Shown in pieces: positions 7,691 through 15,672 of a stretch of DNA of 23,979 nucleotides (positions are counted from its first letter, which is position 1; the number at the start of each line of letters is the position of its first letter). The stretch spans positions 1 to 23,979 of the forward strand of contig DXZW01000038.1 of assembly GCA_019419455.1 (NCBI GenBank). Reading direction: 5' to 3'. A program made the translations under genes and the position numbers. The DNA is from Collinsella sp. GTDB taxonomy: Bacteria > Actinomycetota > Coriobacteriia > Coriobacteriales > Coriobacteriaceae. The notes under the pieces are model-generated. The model was not told where the DNA came from. It did no database searches and worked only from the letters and a program-made list of their open reading frames with translations.

Positions 7691-7735
7691 GTTCGAACCA
7701 CCACAAAGGTGCCTGTCCCCTTTGTGGTGGTTTTG
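7691..7735. repeat. REP-like palindromic element, copy 2
   Basis: A 14-bp stem (7696-7709 with 7719-7732) around the same loop TGCCTGTCC. Positions 7696-7735 are identical to 6976-7015 and in the same orientation. It lies 11 bases past the M16 peptidase stop on the minus strand and probably doubles as that gene's terminator. Confidence 0.75.
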
Positions 7736-7745
7736 CTTGCTGTGG

Positions 7746-10700
7746 CTAGCCCAGCAGGTCGATGACGTTAAAGCCGGCGTTGCTCTTTGCGATGACGTCG
7801 CGGCCGCCAAAGACGCAGGTGGGCGACTCGGCTGCGATGCGCGTCACGTCGGTGCCGAGCGAGCGCAGCTCACCGGGCGTGGCGGCGAGCATCTGGGCGC
7901 GACGCTCCTCGCGCGCATGCGGATCGAGCCCGGCCAGGTAGGTCGTGTTGCGGCGCTTGGTGAGCGCGTACGGCTTCACCGGCGCGTCCATGCCGCTCAC
8001 GCAGCTCACGATAAAGCCCTCAAAGGCGGCTTCGTCGGGCTCAAAGCTGCCGAGCCATTCGCCTGCGCGCGCCACGCGCTCAATCGAAGGATCGATCGCC
8101 GGGTCGCGGTAGGTGTAGAACGCCGCCTGACGCTCACCTGCCGCGCGGAATCCGCAGCCGTACGCCCCGCCCTTCACGCGGATCTCGTTCCACAGGTAGT
8201 CGTAGGAGAGCGCGTTGGCAGCCACGGCCCAAGTGCCTGTCACGTCAATGCCCAGGCGACGCGGGTCGCACGCGCTTGCCGCAAAGCAGATGTCGCTGGG
8301 GATCACGAAAGCCTCGTGGCGGTCGCACGGCGCCGGCACCACGAGCGCGTCGCGGCCGGCACCATCGCCCGCACCCAGCCCCAGGTTGCCCGCGGCATCC
8401 CAGTACGCGTCAAAGTCCTCATCGCTGCCGGTAAAGCTCGCCATGCAGCCATCGGCCACAAAGATGCGGCCTGCCAGCTCGGCAAGCTTGGCGCGCAGGT
8501 CGTCCAGGCGCTCGTCAAAGTGGTCGAGCAGATCGCGCAGGAACAGGTAGAAGTCCACGCCCGAAAGCTGCTCGCGCACCACGGCCGAAGGCGAGCTGTA
8601 GCTCATCGCGCGACCGAGCGCCGCCGAGTGACCGTTGTTGATAAAGCCCTGCTCAAGCCCAATGCGAATCTGCGTGAGCACGTCGCGCACGCGGTCGGCG
8701 TCGGCATCTGCCAAAAGCGTGCTCGACCATACCTCGCGCGGCAGACTCGCCAGTGCATTAATCTTCTCGGACAGGGCGCCGGCGCTCACCAGCAGGTAGG
8801 GGCGCACGCCGTCCACGTCGGGCTGGGTCATGACTTCGGTCGTAAAGCTCAAAAAGCCCAGCTTGCCAGCGAGCAAGTTGTCGAGTTCCTCGGCCGAGTG
8901 CTCGCGCGTGGACAGCTGCTTAAGCAGGCGGCAGAGCAGCGTCACATAGGGCAGGTCCTCAAACGCGACGCAGCTCAGGTCGAAATACTGCATGGCGTAG
9001 GCCAGGCGGTTGGTAGGGATGTCGTGGCGCAGACAGGGGATGGGCGCGGTCGTGTCCACGACCAGTGACGGTTCGGGGCGCGCCTCGCCAATGTCGGACA
9101 CGCGCAGGCGCGGCAGCGTGGCCTTGTCCTCGGGCGTGTCCTCGGCTTCCTGCGCGGCACGCAGCGCGGCCGTGCGCTCGACCACGTCGGCCAGCTCGGA
9201 ATCGGTCATGGCGTCGCGCTTGGCTGCCAGCTCGATGGCCTCGGCACCCTCCGAACCCTCGGCGGCGTCCACCGGCACCAGCTCGACGAGCGCCATGTGA
9301 TCGTTCTGCAGCACCAGCTCGCGCAGCAGGTCCTCAAAATAGCTGCCGTCCAGCTCGCCTCGCAGCTCCTCGTACACCGGGCCGTACTTGAGTGCCAGCG
9401 TCGCGGCGTCGTCATCGTAGAGCCAGGTGCTCAGCGCGTCGCACGCAATGGCCACGCCGTCGGCGATGCCGTAGTCGCGCTGGCGCAGATCGTATTCGTT
9501 GCTGCTGATGATGGCTTCCAGGCGCTCGCGCGGAACGCCGTGCTCGCACAGGTCGCGGCAGGCGTTCTGGAACATGCGACGCAGCTCGCGCGCCACGCCG
9601 GGCTGCGCGTTTTGCAGCATGATGAGCTCGTAGGGCTGCAGGCTCTCGGCCGCGGTGTAGCTCACCACGTTGCCGCCCAGGCCGGCGGCCAGAATGGCCT
9701 TCTTAACCGGTGCTTCGTTGGAGCCCAGCAGTGCCTCAAACAGGATATCCGCCGCGATCGTGCGCTTGCGGTCGAGCGCGCTGCCCAACACAAGGCCCAG
9801 GCCCACCAGGGCGTTCTCGGGTGTAGTGGCCATCTCGACGTGCTTGTACTCGCAGGTCACGGGCGCCTGCACGCCCAGCGGATTGGGCGCCAGCGCGGAC
9901 GGGTCCTCGCCGGCGGCAACGGCTGCGTCCATGCGGCGGCTTGCGGCACTCGGCTGCGACAGATAGCGCTCGTCCAAAAAGGCCAGTGCGCGGTCCACGT
10001 CCAGGTCGCCGTAGAGCGTGATGTAGGAGTTGGAAGGATTGTAGTGGCGCGCATGCGTGTCCAGGAACTGCTCGTAGGTGAGCGCGGGAATCGCGCGCGG
10101 GTCGCCGCCGCTTTCGTGCGCATAGGCGGTGTCGGGATAGAGCGCGGCGTTGACGGCGTCGTCCAGCACGCTCATGGGGTCGGACAGCGCGCCCTTCATC
10201 TCGTTGAACACCACGCCGTTATAGCGCAGCGTGCCCTCGCGCAGGCTCGCGGAGCTGCTGTCGCCTTCGCCCTCGGCGCTCTCCGGCAGGTCCAGCTCGT
10301 AGTGCCAGCCCTCCTGCTCAAAAATGGTGGGCTTGGTATAGATGGCCGGGTTGAACACCGCGTCCAGGTACACGTCCATCAGGTTGTACAGGTCCTGCTC
10401 GTTGGTGGTGGCAACGGGGTAGATGGTCTTGTCGGGGTAGGTCATGGCGTTGAGAAACGTCTGCATGGAGCTCTTGATCAGGTCGACAAACGGCTCCTTG
10501 ACGGGAAACTTGGCCGACCCGCACAGTACCGAGTGCTCAAGAATATGGAACACGCCGGTGGAATCGGCCGGCGGCGTCTTAAAGCCAATGGCAAAGGCCT
10601 TGTTCTCGTCATCGCATGCCAGGTACAGCAGGCGAGCGCCCGAGGCGGTGTGGCGCAGCACATAGGCGTCCGAGTCGAGCTCGGGCACGGTCTCGCAGCG

Positions 10701-10784
10701 CTCGACGGCAAAGCCGTGGCAGGTAGTGCCGGGCACTAGCAGCGCGGCGGCAGCGGCGCGCGGGTCGGTTGAGGTGGTGGGCAT
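7746..10784 (-). CDS. M16C-family zinc metallopeptidase (presequence-protease-like)
   Basis: This is a large insulinase-superfamily peptidase that degrades small peptides in a closed chamber. The 1012-residue length fits subfamily M16C. The inverted zinc motif HILEH (His80, Glu83, His84) is followed by Glu195 in VVFNEMKGALSDP as the distal ligand; spacing is about 15 residues longer than usual because of an acidic Ser-rich insert (about 168-182). The C-terminal half carries RVKGGAYG (about 868-874), the Arg/Tyr substrate motif typical of the family's inactive half. AAGGAG precedes the ATG at 10784. A longer open frame to 11204 is rejected because it overlaps the PilZ gene and lacks family similarity. 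No signal peptide is seen, so a cytoplasmic location is likely. Confidence 0.95.
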   Translation of the reverse strand: MPTTSTDPRAAAAALLVPGTTCHGFAVERCETVPELDSDAYVLRHTASGARLLYLACDDENKAFAIGFKTPPADSTGVFHILEHSVLCGSAKFPVKEPFVDLIKSSMQTFLNAMTYPDKTIYPVATTNEQDLYNLMDVYLDAVFNPAIYTKPTIFEQEGWHYELDLPESAEGEGDSSSASLREGTLRYNGVVFNEMKGALSDPMSVLDDAVNAALYPDTAYAHESGGDPRAIPALTYEQFLDTHARHYNPSNSYITLYGDLDVDRALAFLDERYLSQPSAASRRMDAAVAAGEDPSALAPNPLGVQAPVTCEYKHVEMATTPENALVGLGLVLGSALDRKRTIAADILFEALLGSNEAPVKKAILAAGLGGNVVSYTAAESLQPYELIMLQNAQPGVARELRRMFQNACRDLCEHGVPRERLEAIISSNEYDLRQRDYGIADGVAIACDALSTWLYDDDAATLALKYGPVYEELRGELDGSYFEDLLRELVLQNDHMALVELVPVDAAEGSEGAEAIELAAKRDAMTDSELADVVERTAALRAAQEAEDTPEDKATLPRLRVSDIGEARPEPSLVVDTTAPIPCLRHDIPTNRLAYAMQYFDLSCVAFEDLPYVTLLCRLLKQLSTREHSAEELDNLLAGKLGFLSFTTEVMTQPDVDGVRPYLLVSAGALSEKINALASLPREVWSSTLLADADADRVRDVLTQIRIGLEQGFINNGHSAALGRAMSYSSPSAVVREQLSGVDFYLFLRDLLDHFDERLDDLRAKLAELAGRIFVADGCMASFTGSDEDFDAYWDAAGNLGLGAGDGAGRDALVVPAPCDRHEAFVIPSDICFAASACDPRRLGIDVTGTWAVAANALSYDYLWNEIRVKGGAYGCGFRAAGERQAAFYTYRDPAIDPSIERVARAGEWLGSFEPDEAAFEGFIVSCVSGMDAPVKPYALTKRRNTTYLAGLDPHAREERRAQMLAATPGELRSLGTDVTRIAAESPTCVFGGRDVIAKSNAGFNVIDLLG

Positions 10785-11027
10785 ATGCAGTCTCCTTTGA
10801 CGCCCCAGCGGGGGCGAATCGAGTCGAATCCCCGAGAGTATACCCATATGGGGCCGTGGCTCTGCGACGAACTGAAGACGATGCCAGCGGATTGGACAAA
10901 GGCCCGCGCACCCTTCATCCCACCATTTCGCGCGCTGCATATGGAAACCCGCAGCAAAGCAGTTACAATAGCCCAATGTGCATCGCGCACGACGATGGTA
11001 TCGGCGCCCGCGACTGGGGGAGACAAC
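10785..11027 (+). promoter_or_regulatory. Divergent intergenic region, M16 peptidase and PilZ genes
   Basis: This 243-base gap must carry two divergent promoters. A possible plus-strand -10 box TACAAT lies at 10964-10969, with only a weak -35 candidate (ATGGAA, 10941-10946, spacer 17). A small GCCCC/GGGGC hairpin occurs at 10802-10815. No riboswitch was recognised. Confidence 0.35.
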
Positions 11028-11693
11028 ATGGCAGAGCAACAGATAACGCCGGGGACCAAGCTTCAGGTGGCATTCGACGTGCCCATGGGCCAAAAAACCG
11101 ACTTCAACATGCTCGCCACGTACAAAGAGAACCTGGACGACGCGTACTTTCTTATGAGCGCGCCCATGCTCGCCGGCAAGCCGCTCATCATGGACGAAAA
11201 CCAAAAGCTACTGTTGCAGTACAAAGTAGGCGAGGAGACGTTCGTGCTCGCCGGCTATCCCGAGGCAGTCGAGAAAAAGGGCATCCGCACCTACTGGAAA
11301 ATGCGCAAAGTCGCCGAGCAGCGCAGCTTTGTCAAGCGCCGCGACGAGCGTTTTAAGGTCGCCATGCGCCTGACCTACCAGCGCGATAACGCGCCGACCT
11401 CCGAGCCCGAGGACGCCATGACCATCGACGTCTCGGCCGGCGGTCTGGCTATCTACCTCAACGACTACCCCGATGTGGGCGAGGCCCTGGCCGTACAAAT
11501 GCCCACGATCCGTCTGCAGGGAGAGCGCCACGAGCTGCCCGAGCAGCTGGGCATCGTGTGCTGGGTGCGCCGCGCGCCCAAGGGCAGCCTGTACCGCAAC
11601 GTCTGCGGCCTGCAGTTCCGCTATGCCGACGACATGGAGCGCGAGCTCGTCAAAGAATACGTCGGCTACATCCGCGCCAAATATAAGATCTGA
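11028..11693 (+). CDS. PilZ-domain protein (YcgR-like c-di-GMP receptor)
   Basis: A putative cyclic-di-GMP-binding effector. The 221-residue protein has an N-terminal YcgR-like beta domain (about 8-95) and a C-terminal PilZ domain (about 100-215). Both ligand motifs are intact: RxxxR at Arg104-Arg108 in KRRDERFKV, and DxSxxG at Asp134-Ser136-Gly139 in IDVSAGG. The ATG at 11028 follows GGGGGAG; the frame is open further upstream but without similarity or a better site. The next gene starts five bases after the stop, so the two form an operon. That partner is a membrane-anchored protein with an extracellular domain. A link between c-di-GMP and surface structure or secretion is plausible but inferred. 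Confidence 0.9.
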   Translation: MAEQQITPGTKLQVAFDVPMGQKTDFNMLATYKENLDDAYFLMSAPMLAGKPLIMDENQKLLLQYKVGEETFVLAGYPEAVEKKGIRTYWKMRKVAEQRSFVKRRDERFKVAMRLTYQRDNAPTSEPEDAMTIDVSAGGLAIYLNDYPDVGEALAVQMPTIRLQGERHELPEQLGIVCWVRRAPKGSLYRNVCGLQFRYADDMERELVKEYVGYIRAKYKI

Positions 11694-11698
11694 TCGCC

Positions 11699-12826
11699 AT
11701 GGCACTGTTCAAGCGTAACGACAATAAAGATCAAGCTGCCGAGGATTTGGCTGAGGGCATGGCCGAGGGCATGACTGAGGATTTGACCGAGAGTCAGCCC
11801 GAGGACACCCCAGCACCGACCCCCACCTCCCGCAAGCGCTTCGGCAAGCCCAAGTCCAAGCCCAAACGCAAACCCAAGCGCGACCTGCGCGGCGTGGTGC
11901 GCATCGAGGAGCTGGAGCAGGCGCTGGCCGACCAGGACCTCGACGACATCGACCCCGACGCGGTCGTGTCCATGTACATGCCCAAGCGCCGCATGGAGCG
12001 CATCGGCACGGCGCTGCTGCGCATGGACAAGCTGCAAAAAGCCCTCGTGGTGCTGGCGCTTGCCTTTGGCGTGCTGTTTGCCCTGTCGTTTATGCAGGAA
12101 AACATGGGCAACTTCACCATCAACCTCAACCGCCTGGAGCTGTTCCGCCGCGGCGTGGCCATTGCCGACAACGGTGACTTTAACAACGCCACCGCGCGCC
12201 TGGCGGCCGAGGCCGTGGACAACGGCACCAATATCGCTGCCGACGACCTGCCCGACAATCTGGATAGCGTCGACGGCAGCCACAACGGCAAAAACTACGT
12301 GGCGTACACCTTCTATATCCGCAACGCCGGCAAGACCGATCTGGGCTACAGCGCCAAGCTCAAGGTGGTCAGCGCCAGCAAGGGCGTGGAGAAGGCGGCG
12401 CGCGTGCGGGTGTATCGCAACGGCGAGCCCACCACCTACGCGGCTGCCGCGGCCGATGGCAGCCCCGAGCCCAACACCGAGCCGTTTGAGTCCAAAGACG
12501 TGGTGACCACCATTAGCCACGCAAACTTCCGCGTGGGCGACGTGGACAAGTACACCGTGGTCATTTGGCTGGACGGCGACGACCCGGAGTGCGTGGACAA
12601 GATCATCGGCGGCGCGGTGGAGTTTGGCTTTGACTTTGATTCGTCCGAGACCGACGACTCGAGCCTGTTCATTAAGTTCGTGCAGGATATTGCCGATACT
12701 CTGACCGGCAATGATCCCATTAGCGCGAGCGGCAACGAGGCGCCCGATTACTACAAGGAGCACAACGTGACGTGGAGTAACCGCCGCAACCAAAAGAACT
12801 CGCCCGCAGGCGACGGGGACAAATAG
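11699..12826 (+). CDS. Membrane-anchored protein with TasA-like external domain
   Basis: A 375-residue protein of unknown function. The first 110 residues are cytoplasmic by composition: an acidic repeat-like stretch (LAEGMAEGMTEDLTE, 17-31) and then a Lys/Arg/Pro stretch (KPKSKPKRKPKR, 50-61). One hydrophobic segment (about 114-132) follows. The external part (about 133-375) contains YTFYIRNAGKTDLGYSAKLK and VVIWLDGDDPECVDKIIGG. The latter resembles VVVWMEGTDSDCQ in the secreted protein at 14633-15583, suggesting a shared TasA/camelysin-type beta-sandwich. It begins five bases after the PilZ stop without a strong ribosome site, so translation is probably coupled. The recognisable order is charged tail, one membrane span, external domain. 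Confidence 0.8.
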   Translation: MALFKRNDNKDQAAEDLAEGMAEGMTEDLTESQPEDTPAPTPTSRKRFGKPKSKPKRKPKRDLRGVVRIEELEQALADQDLDDIDPDAVVSMYMPKRRMERIGTALLRMDKLQKALVVLALAFGVLFALSFMQENMGNFTINLNRLELFRRGVAIADNGDFNNATARLAAEAVDNGTNIAADDLPDNLDSVDGSHNGKNYVAYTFYIRNAGKTDLGYSAKLKVVSASKGVEKAARVRVYRNGEPTTYAAAAADGSPEPNTEPFESKDVVTTISHANFRVGDVDKYTVVIWLDGDDPECVDKIIGGAVEFGFDFDSSETDDSSLFIKFVQDIADTLTGNDPISASGNEAPDYYKEHNVTWSNRRNQKNSPAGDGDK

Positions 12827-12835
12827 AACGAACAA

Positions 12836-12873
12836 GCGCCGGGCCGGGATGGATTTCCCGGCCCGGCGCTTTT
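12836..12873 (+). terminator. Rho-independent terminator of the PilZ operon
   Basis: A perfect 14-bp GC stem (12836-12849 with 12856-12869, loop of 6) is followed by TTTT. It lies nine bases after the membrane-protein stop. The convergent gene ends at 12875, so the hairpin probably blocks read-through both ways. Confidence 0.9.
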
Positions 12874-12874
12874 G

Positions 12875-13378
12875 CTATGCGCAAGTGTTGTCTTTGGAGG
12901 TAGCGGCGTTGCCCGTGGCGGCATCCAGCAGGAATAGCCGCAGTGCGAGCTTGATCGCGTAGCCCGGTTTGACCTGCGCCGCGTCTTCCATGCGTTCGCC
13001 CAGGTCGCCGCAGTAGGCGTAAACGTCGCGGATGAGGTCCGCGCCCGAGAGGGTGAACATGTAACCCGCGTCCGAAAGCGCGTTGGGTGCTGCGGGAAGG
13101 CCTGCGGCCGCACAAAAGCTCGCGAGGTCGGGGCCCATGACGGCCTCGTAGTCAATCGCGTGTCCGCCGTCCTGCTCCTGCTCGCGGGTGTACGACAATG
13201 CCGCCGCCAACACAAAGCTGGGCGTGGGCGCGTTGACGTCGTCGGTGGTGGCGACGAGCTTGCCTGCCGCCTGCGTGACGAGCCATGCGACTTCGCGCTG
13301 GCAGCGAACGGCTTTGCGCGTCACCGGCTTGATTGATCCGGTAGAAACGCTTCCCTTGGGTTGATTGGCAAAAGCCAT
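12875..13378 (-). CDS. Conserved-looking hypothetical protein
   Basis: I do not recognise this 167-residue soluble protein. It has no signal peptide, membrane span or nucleotide-binding motif. A basic N-terminus (QPKGSVSTGSIKPVTRKAVR) leads into a mostly helical, Ala-rich body with DGGHAIDYEAVMGPDLASF and DLIRDVYAYCGDLGERM. The ATG at 13378 has GGGAGG nine bases before it; the frame is open nine codons further upstream without support. Codon use matches the GC-rich chromosome. It converges on the PilZ operon and has its own transcript. Confidence 0.8.
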   Translation of the reverse strand: MAFANQPKGSVSTGSIKPVTRKAVRCQREVAWLVTQAAGKLVATTDDVNAPTPSFVLAAALSYTREQEQDGGHAIDYEAVMGPDLASFCAAAGLPAAPNALSDAGYMFTLSGADLIRDVYAYCGDLGERMEDAAQVKPGYAIKLALRLFLLDAATGNAATSKDNTCA

Positions 13379-13779
13379 GGGGCCCTCCCAAAAAGCAGCC
13401 CGCACAAGCAGGCAGAAATTACACGTGCTACATCAGTATAGCGAGTGGGGAAGGGCTAGGGCGAATCTCGGCGGAGGGCGTATGCGTGCGTTGGCGTGGC
13501 GCTGCGGTTGCAAGGCTTAAGAGGAACTTATGACTTCGCCGGAGAGAGTGCTCAAATAAGGTAAACGATGTTCACATAGCACCACATATAAGCCGAGGTA
13601 GGCCTATGAATCTGCCGAGATGTAGGCTGCCGAAAACTCATAAGGAAATCGTAAGAATTATGGTATTCTCAATTCCATGTCTAAAGGATGGGCAAGCAAC
13701 ATCCAACACGAAAGCGCGGGCTCCCCTTCCGGGCTTCTCGAGGGTCATCTGGGATGAATGGGGAAAGAAAGGGGTCCGT
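13379..13779 (+). promoter_or_regulatory. Long leader/intergenic region before the secreted-protein genes
   Basis: This gap of 401 bases is AT-richer than the flanking genes. The reading frame of the next gene stays open from an ATG at 13606, but the 58 extra residues precede the signal-type segment, so they are treated as leader. No convincing -35/-10 pair or known riboswitch was recognised. A small GGATG/CATCC inverted repeat lies near 13686-13704. Confidence 0.35.
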
Positions 13780-14544
13780 ATGGATACCAAGGCATTAAAG
13801 AAGCAGATGGGCGCCGCCATCGCCATGGTGCTGGTAGCGGCCGTAGCATTGGGCTCTGCCACGTTCGCATGGTTTGTGACGAACAATACCGTCAAGGCGA
13901 ACACGAACACCATTTCCGCTCAGTCGAACGCTGCGTTTATGACGATTGAGTACAACGCTACCGCCGTGGGCGTAAACAGCACCGAAGCTACGGCGACTGA
14001 TAACGTTGGCAAGGCGCTTTATCCGGCAACTTTCGGTGAGAATCCAACGGACGCTGCACCCAAGGGTAAGTTTGCGTACGGGTACGGCCAGAAGGTGACC
14101 GCCGATGGATACATGGTGAATTCGGAAGGCCTTAAGCTTGTAAACGGCACCGGCTCGCGTGATGATGCCGTTGCGGGTGACTATGCGGTGAAAGAGGTCT
14201 TTAATATCTCTTCTCGCGGCCAGGATCTTAAGAACCTGCGAGTCCACGCGGTTACGGCTGGAAAGACCACTTCTGATTCCAAGCTTAACTCTGCCCTCCG
14301 CGTCCTTGTCTATGTCGATGATGCTCATTGGGAGGTTTACGACATTAACGGCTCTTTTAAGTATGGCTCTGGAGCGGCTGCAGGAGTTTTGGCCGAAGAT
14401 GTTACCCATGATGTGGATACGGAAGTTGATCTCTATCTCTTCTACGAGGGCTCTGACGACCAGATTTATACGAACAATCTGAAGCAGCTCACGTCTACGA
14501 AAAACATTACTGTTCAGTTTGAGGCTGACGCCCAGAACAAGTAG
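13780..14544 (+). CDS. Secreted TasA/camelysin-like protein 1
   Basis: A probable extracellular protein of 254 residues. The N-terminus is a short basic stretch (MDTKALKKQ), a hydrophobic segment (about 10-27) and GSATFAWFVTNNTVKANT, which has the feel of SipW-processed TasA/CalY signal sequences. TISAQSNAAFMTIEYN follows. The C-terminus VDLYLFYEGSDDQIYTNN then TSTKNITVQFEA is a beta-rich ending seen in such proteins. AAAGGGG lies before the ATG at 13780. It shares its N-terminal pattern (ATxAWFVTNxxVxAxTxTISAQxN) with the next gene, so the two are paralogues. No SipW-type peptidase gene lies in the window. A role as a fibre or surface subunit is inferred. Confidence 0.8.
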   Translation: MDTKALKKQMGAAIAMVLVAAVALGSATFAWFVTNNTVKANTNTISAQSNAAFMTIEYNATAVGVNSTEATATDNVGKALYPATFGENPTDAAPKGKFAYGYGQKVTADGYMVNSEGLKLVNGTGSRDDAVAGDYAVKEVFNISSRGQDLKNLRVHAVTAGKTTSDSKLNSALRVLVYVDDAHWEVYDINGSFKYGSGAAAGVLAEDVTHDVDTEVDLYLFYEGSDDQIYTNNLKQLTSTKNITVQFEADAQNK

Positions 14545-14575
14545 CATTTGATCGGCAGCGTTGGGTTATAAACGA

Positions 14576-14608
14576 GGGCAGGTCCCCAGCCCGGGATCCT
14601 GCCCTTTT
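14576..14608 (+). terminator. Terminator or attenuator between the two secreted-protein genes
   Basis: GGGCAGG (14576-14582) and CCTGCCC (14598-14604), with an inner CCC/GGG pairing, are followed by TTTTCCTT. It lies 32 bases after the first gene and 25 before the second. It would make the first product more abundant than the second if both share a promoter. Confidence 0.8.
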
Positions 14609-14632
14609 CCTTAACGAAGGGAGGCGACGGGT

Positions 14633-15583
14633 ATGCGCGATTCAGTAAAGAGGCTCAAGGTTCAGCTTGTTGGGGCAGCGTTGGCCGTCGTCGTCTCGGC
14701 GGTGGCGCTTTCTGCAACCACCTACGCATGGTTTGTCACAAATAGTAGAGTTCATGCGACTACCAGCACCATTTCCGCTCAAGCGAATGGCATGGTGCTC
14801 CAAATCGTTGAGGGTGATACACCCGACCACGGCTCCGACACCTCCACGGTTGCTTCTGCAACCGGTCATGAGATTAGCCCGTCATCGACGAACGATGCTA
14901 AAAACTGGTACGTTCCCCAAGGCTGGCAGGGCGTTAATGTGAGTACCTATCAAAAGGTCGACACATTCATTTCGGGTGAGGCTCCCGGCAAGTACACCAT
15001 TCAAGGCAACGATTACTATGCATTCACCGTTGCGAATTACACGCTGTATACCGTGGCGAACACGGGCGTTGCCGACGTGTATTTGGACGCGAGCAACGGC
15101 TCGCCCATAACGATTACGCAGCATGGCGGCACGCAGAAATGGTTCGACAAAATCAAAGGGAGCCTGCGCGTCGGCATTGTAATCAACGGCGAGCTGCGCG
15201 TTGTCTATGCGCCAACTGCTCCCTCGACAATCGATACGGGTAACGATGTGATTGCCGTTGTAGGGTGGTCGTGCGTTGACTCTGGATCTCTGAGCAAGGT
15301 TGTTACTCCTACATATTTGCACCTTTCTGGCGCCGATTCGCTCGATCAAAACGGCGATAACTGGGGTGCCACGAAAGCGGGCGAAGGCTACATTAGGCCG
15401 AGCGGCAACGCGCAAAAGGTTGCTTCGAACGTCGATTACAACGGCACGAACATGAAAGTCGTCGTTTGGATGGAAGGCACCGACAGCGATTGTCAGAATA
15501 TGTCTGGCCTCGATGTGGGCGAAGGAAGCCCGACCTTTGACGTAACGGTCAGCTTGGTTGGCATCGTAGCTGATTCAAAGTAG
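14633..15583 (+). CDS. Secreted TasA/camelysin-like protein 2
   Basis: A 316-residue probable exported protein, paralogous to the preceding one. A hydrophobic segment (about 11-29, QLVGAALAVVVSAVALSAT) precedes TYAWFVTNSRVHATTSTISAQ. The mature part is Thr/Ser/Asn-rich, as in surface proteins, with YYAFTVANYTLYTVANTG and a C-terminal KVVVWMEGTDSDCQNMSG. The latter aligns with VVIWLDGDDPECVDKIIGG of the membrane-anchored protein at 11699-12826. GGGAGG lies before the ATG. There is one clear Cys in the C-terminal motif and another in WSCVDSGS, so a disulphide is possible. Function beyond a surface role is unknown. Confidence 0.8.
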   Translation: MRDSVKRLKVQLVGAALAVVVSAVALSATTYAWFVTNSRVHATTSTISAQANGMVLQIVEGDTPDHGSDTSTVASATGHEISPSSTNDAKNWYVPQGWQGVNVSTYQKVDTFISGEAPGKYTIQGNDYYAFTVANYTLYTVANTGVADVYLDASNGSPITITQHGGTQKWFDKIKGSLRVGIVINGELRVVYAPTAPSTIDTGNDVIAVVGWSCVDSGSLSKVVTPTYLHLSGADSLDQNGDNWGATKAGEGYIRPSGNAQKVASNVDYNGTNMKVVVWMEGTDSDCQNMSGLDVGEGSPTFDVTVSLVGIVADSK

Positions 15584-15610
15584 TGTAAACGCTGCTAGCA
15601 ACTTTGATAA

Positions 15611-15650
15611 AAGACGAGGGCCAGTTCAGAATCGAACTGGCCCTCGTCTT
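15611..15650. terminator. Bidirectional terminator
   Basis: A perfect 17-bp stem (15611-15627 with 15634-15650, loop AGAATC) lies between the convergent secreted-protein gene and methyltransferase gene. T-rich stretches follow on both strands (TTGTTT on plus, TCTTTTATC on minus). It also marks the boundary of the defence region. Confidence 0.9.
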
Positions 15651-15672
15651 GTTTATGCCAATAGTGGTTCGG

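Noticed and set aside
10785..11204. N-terminal extension of the M16 peptidase reading frame
   Set aside because: It overlaps the PilZ gene on the other strand, lacks similarity, and a strong ribosome site supports the start at 10784.
13606..13779. 58-residue N-terminal extension of secreted protein 1
   Set aside because: It would place a non-hydrophobic segment ahead of the signal-type sequence; the paralogue at 14633 starts directly at the signal region, matching a start at 13780.
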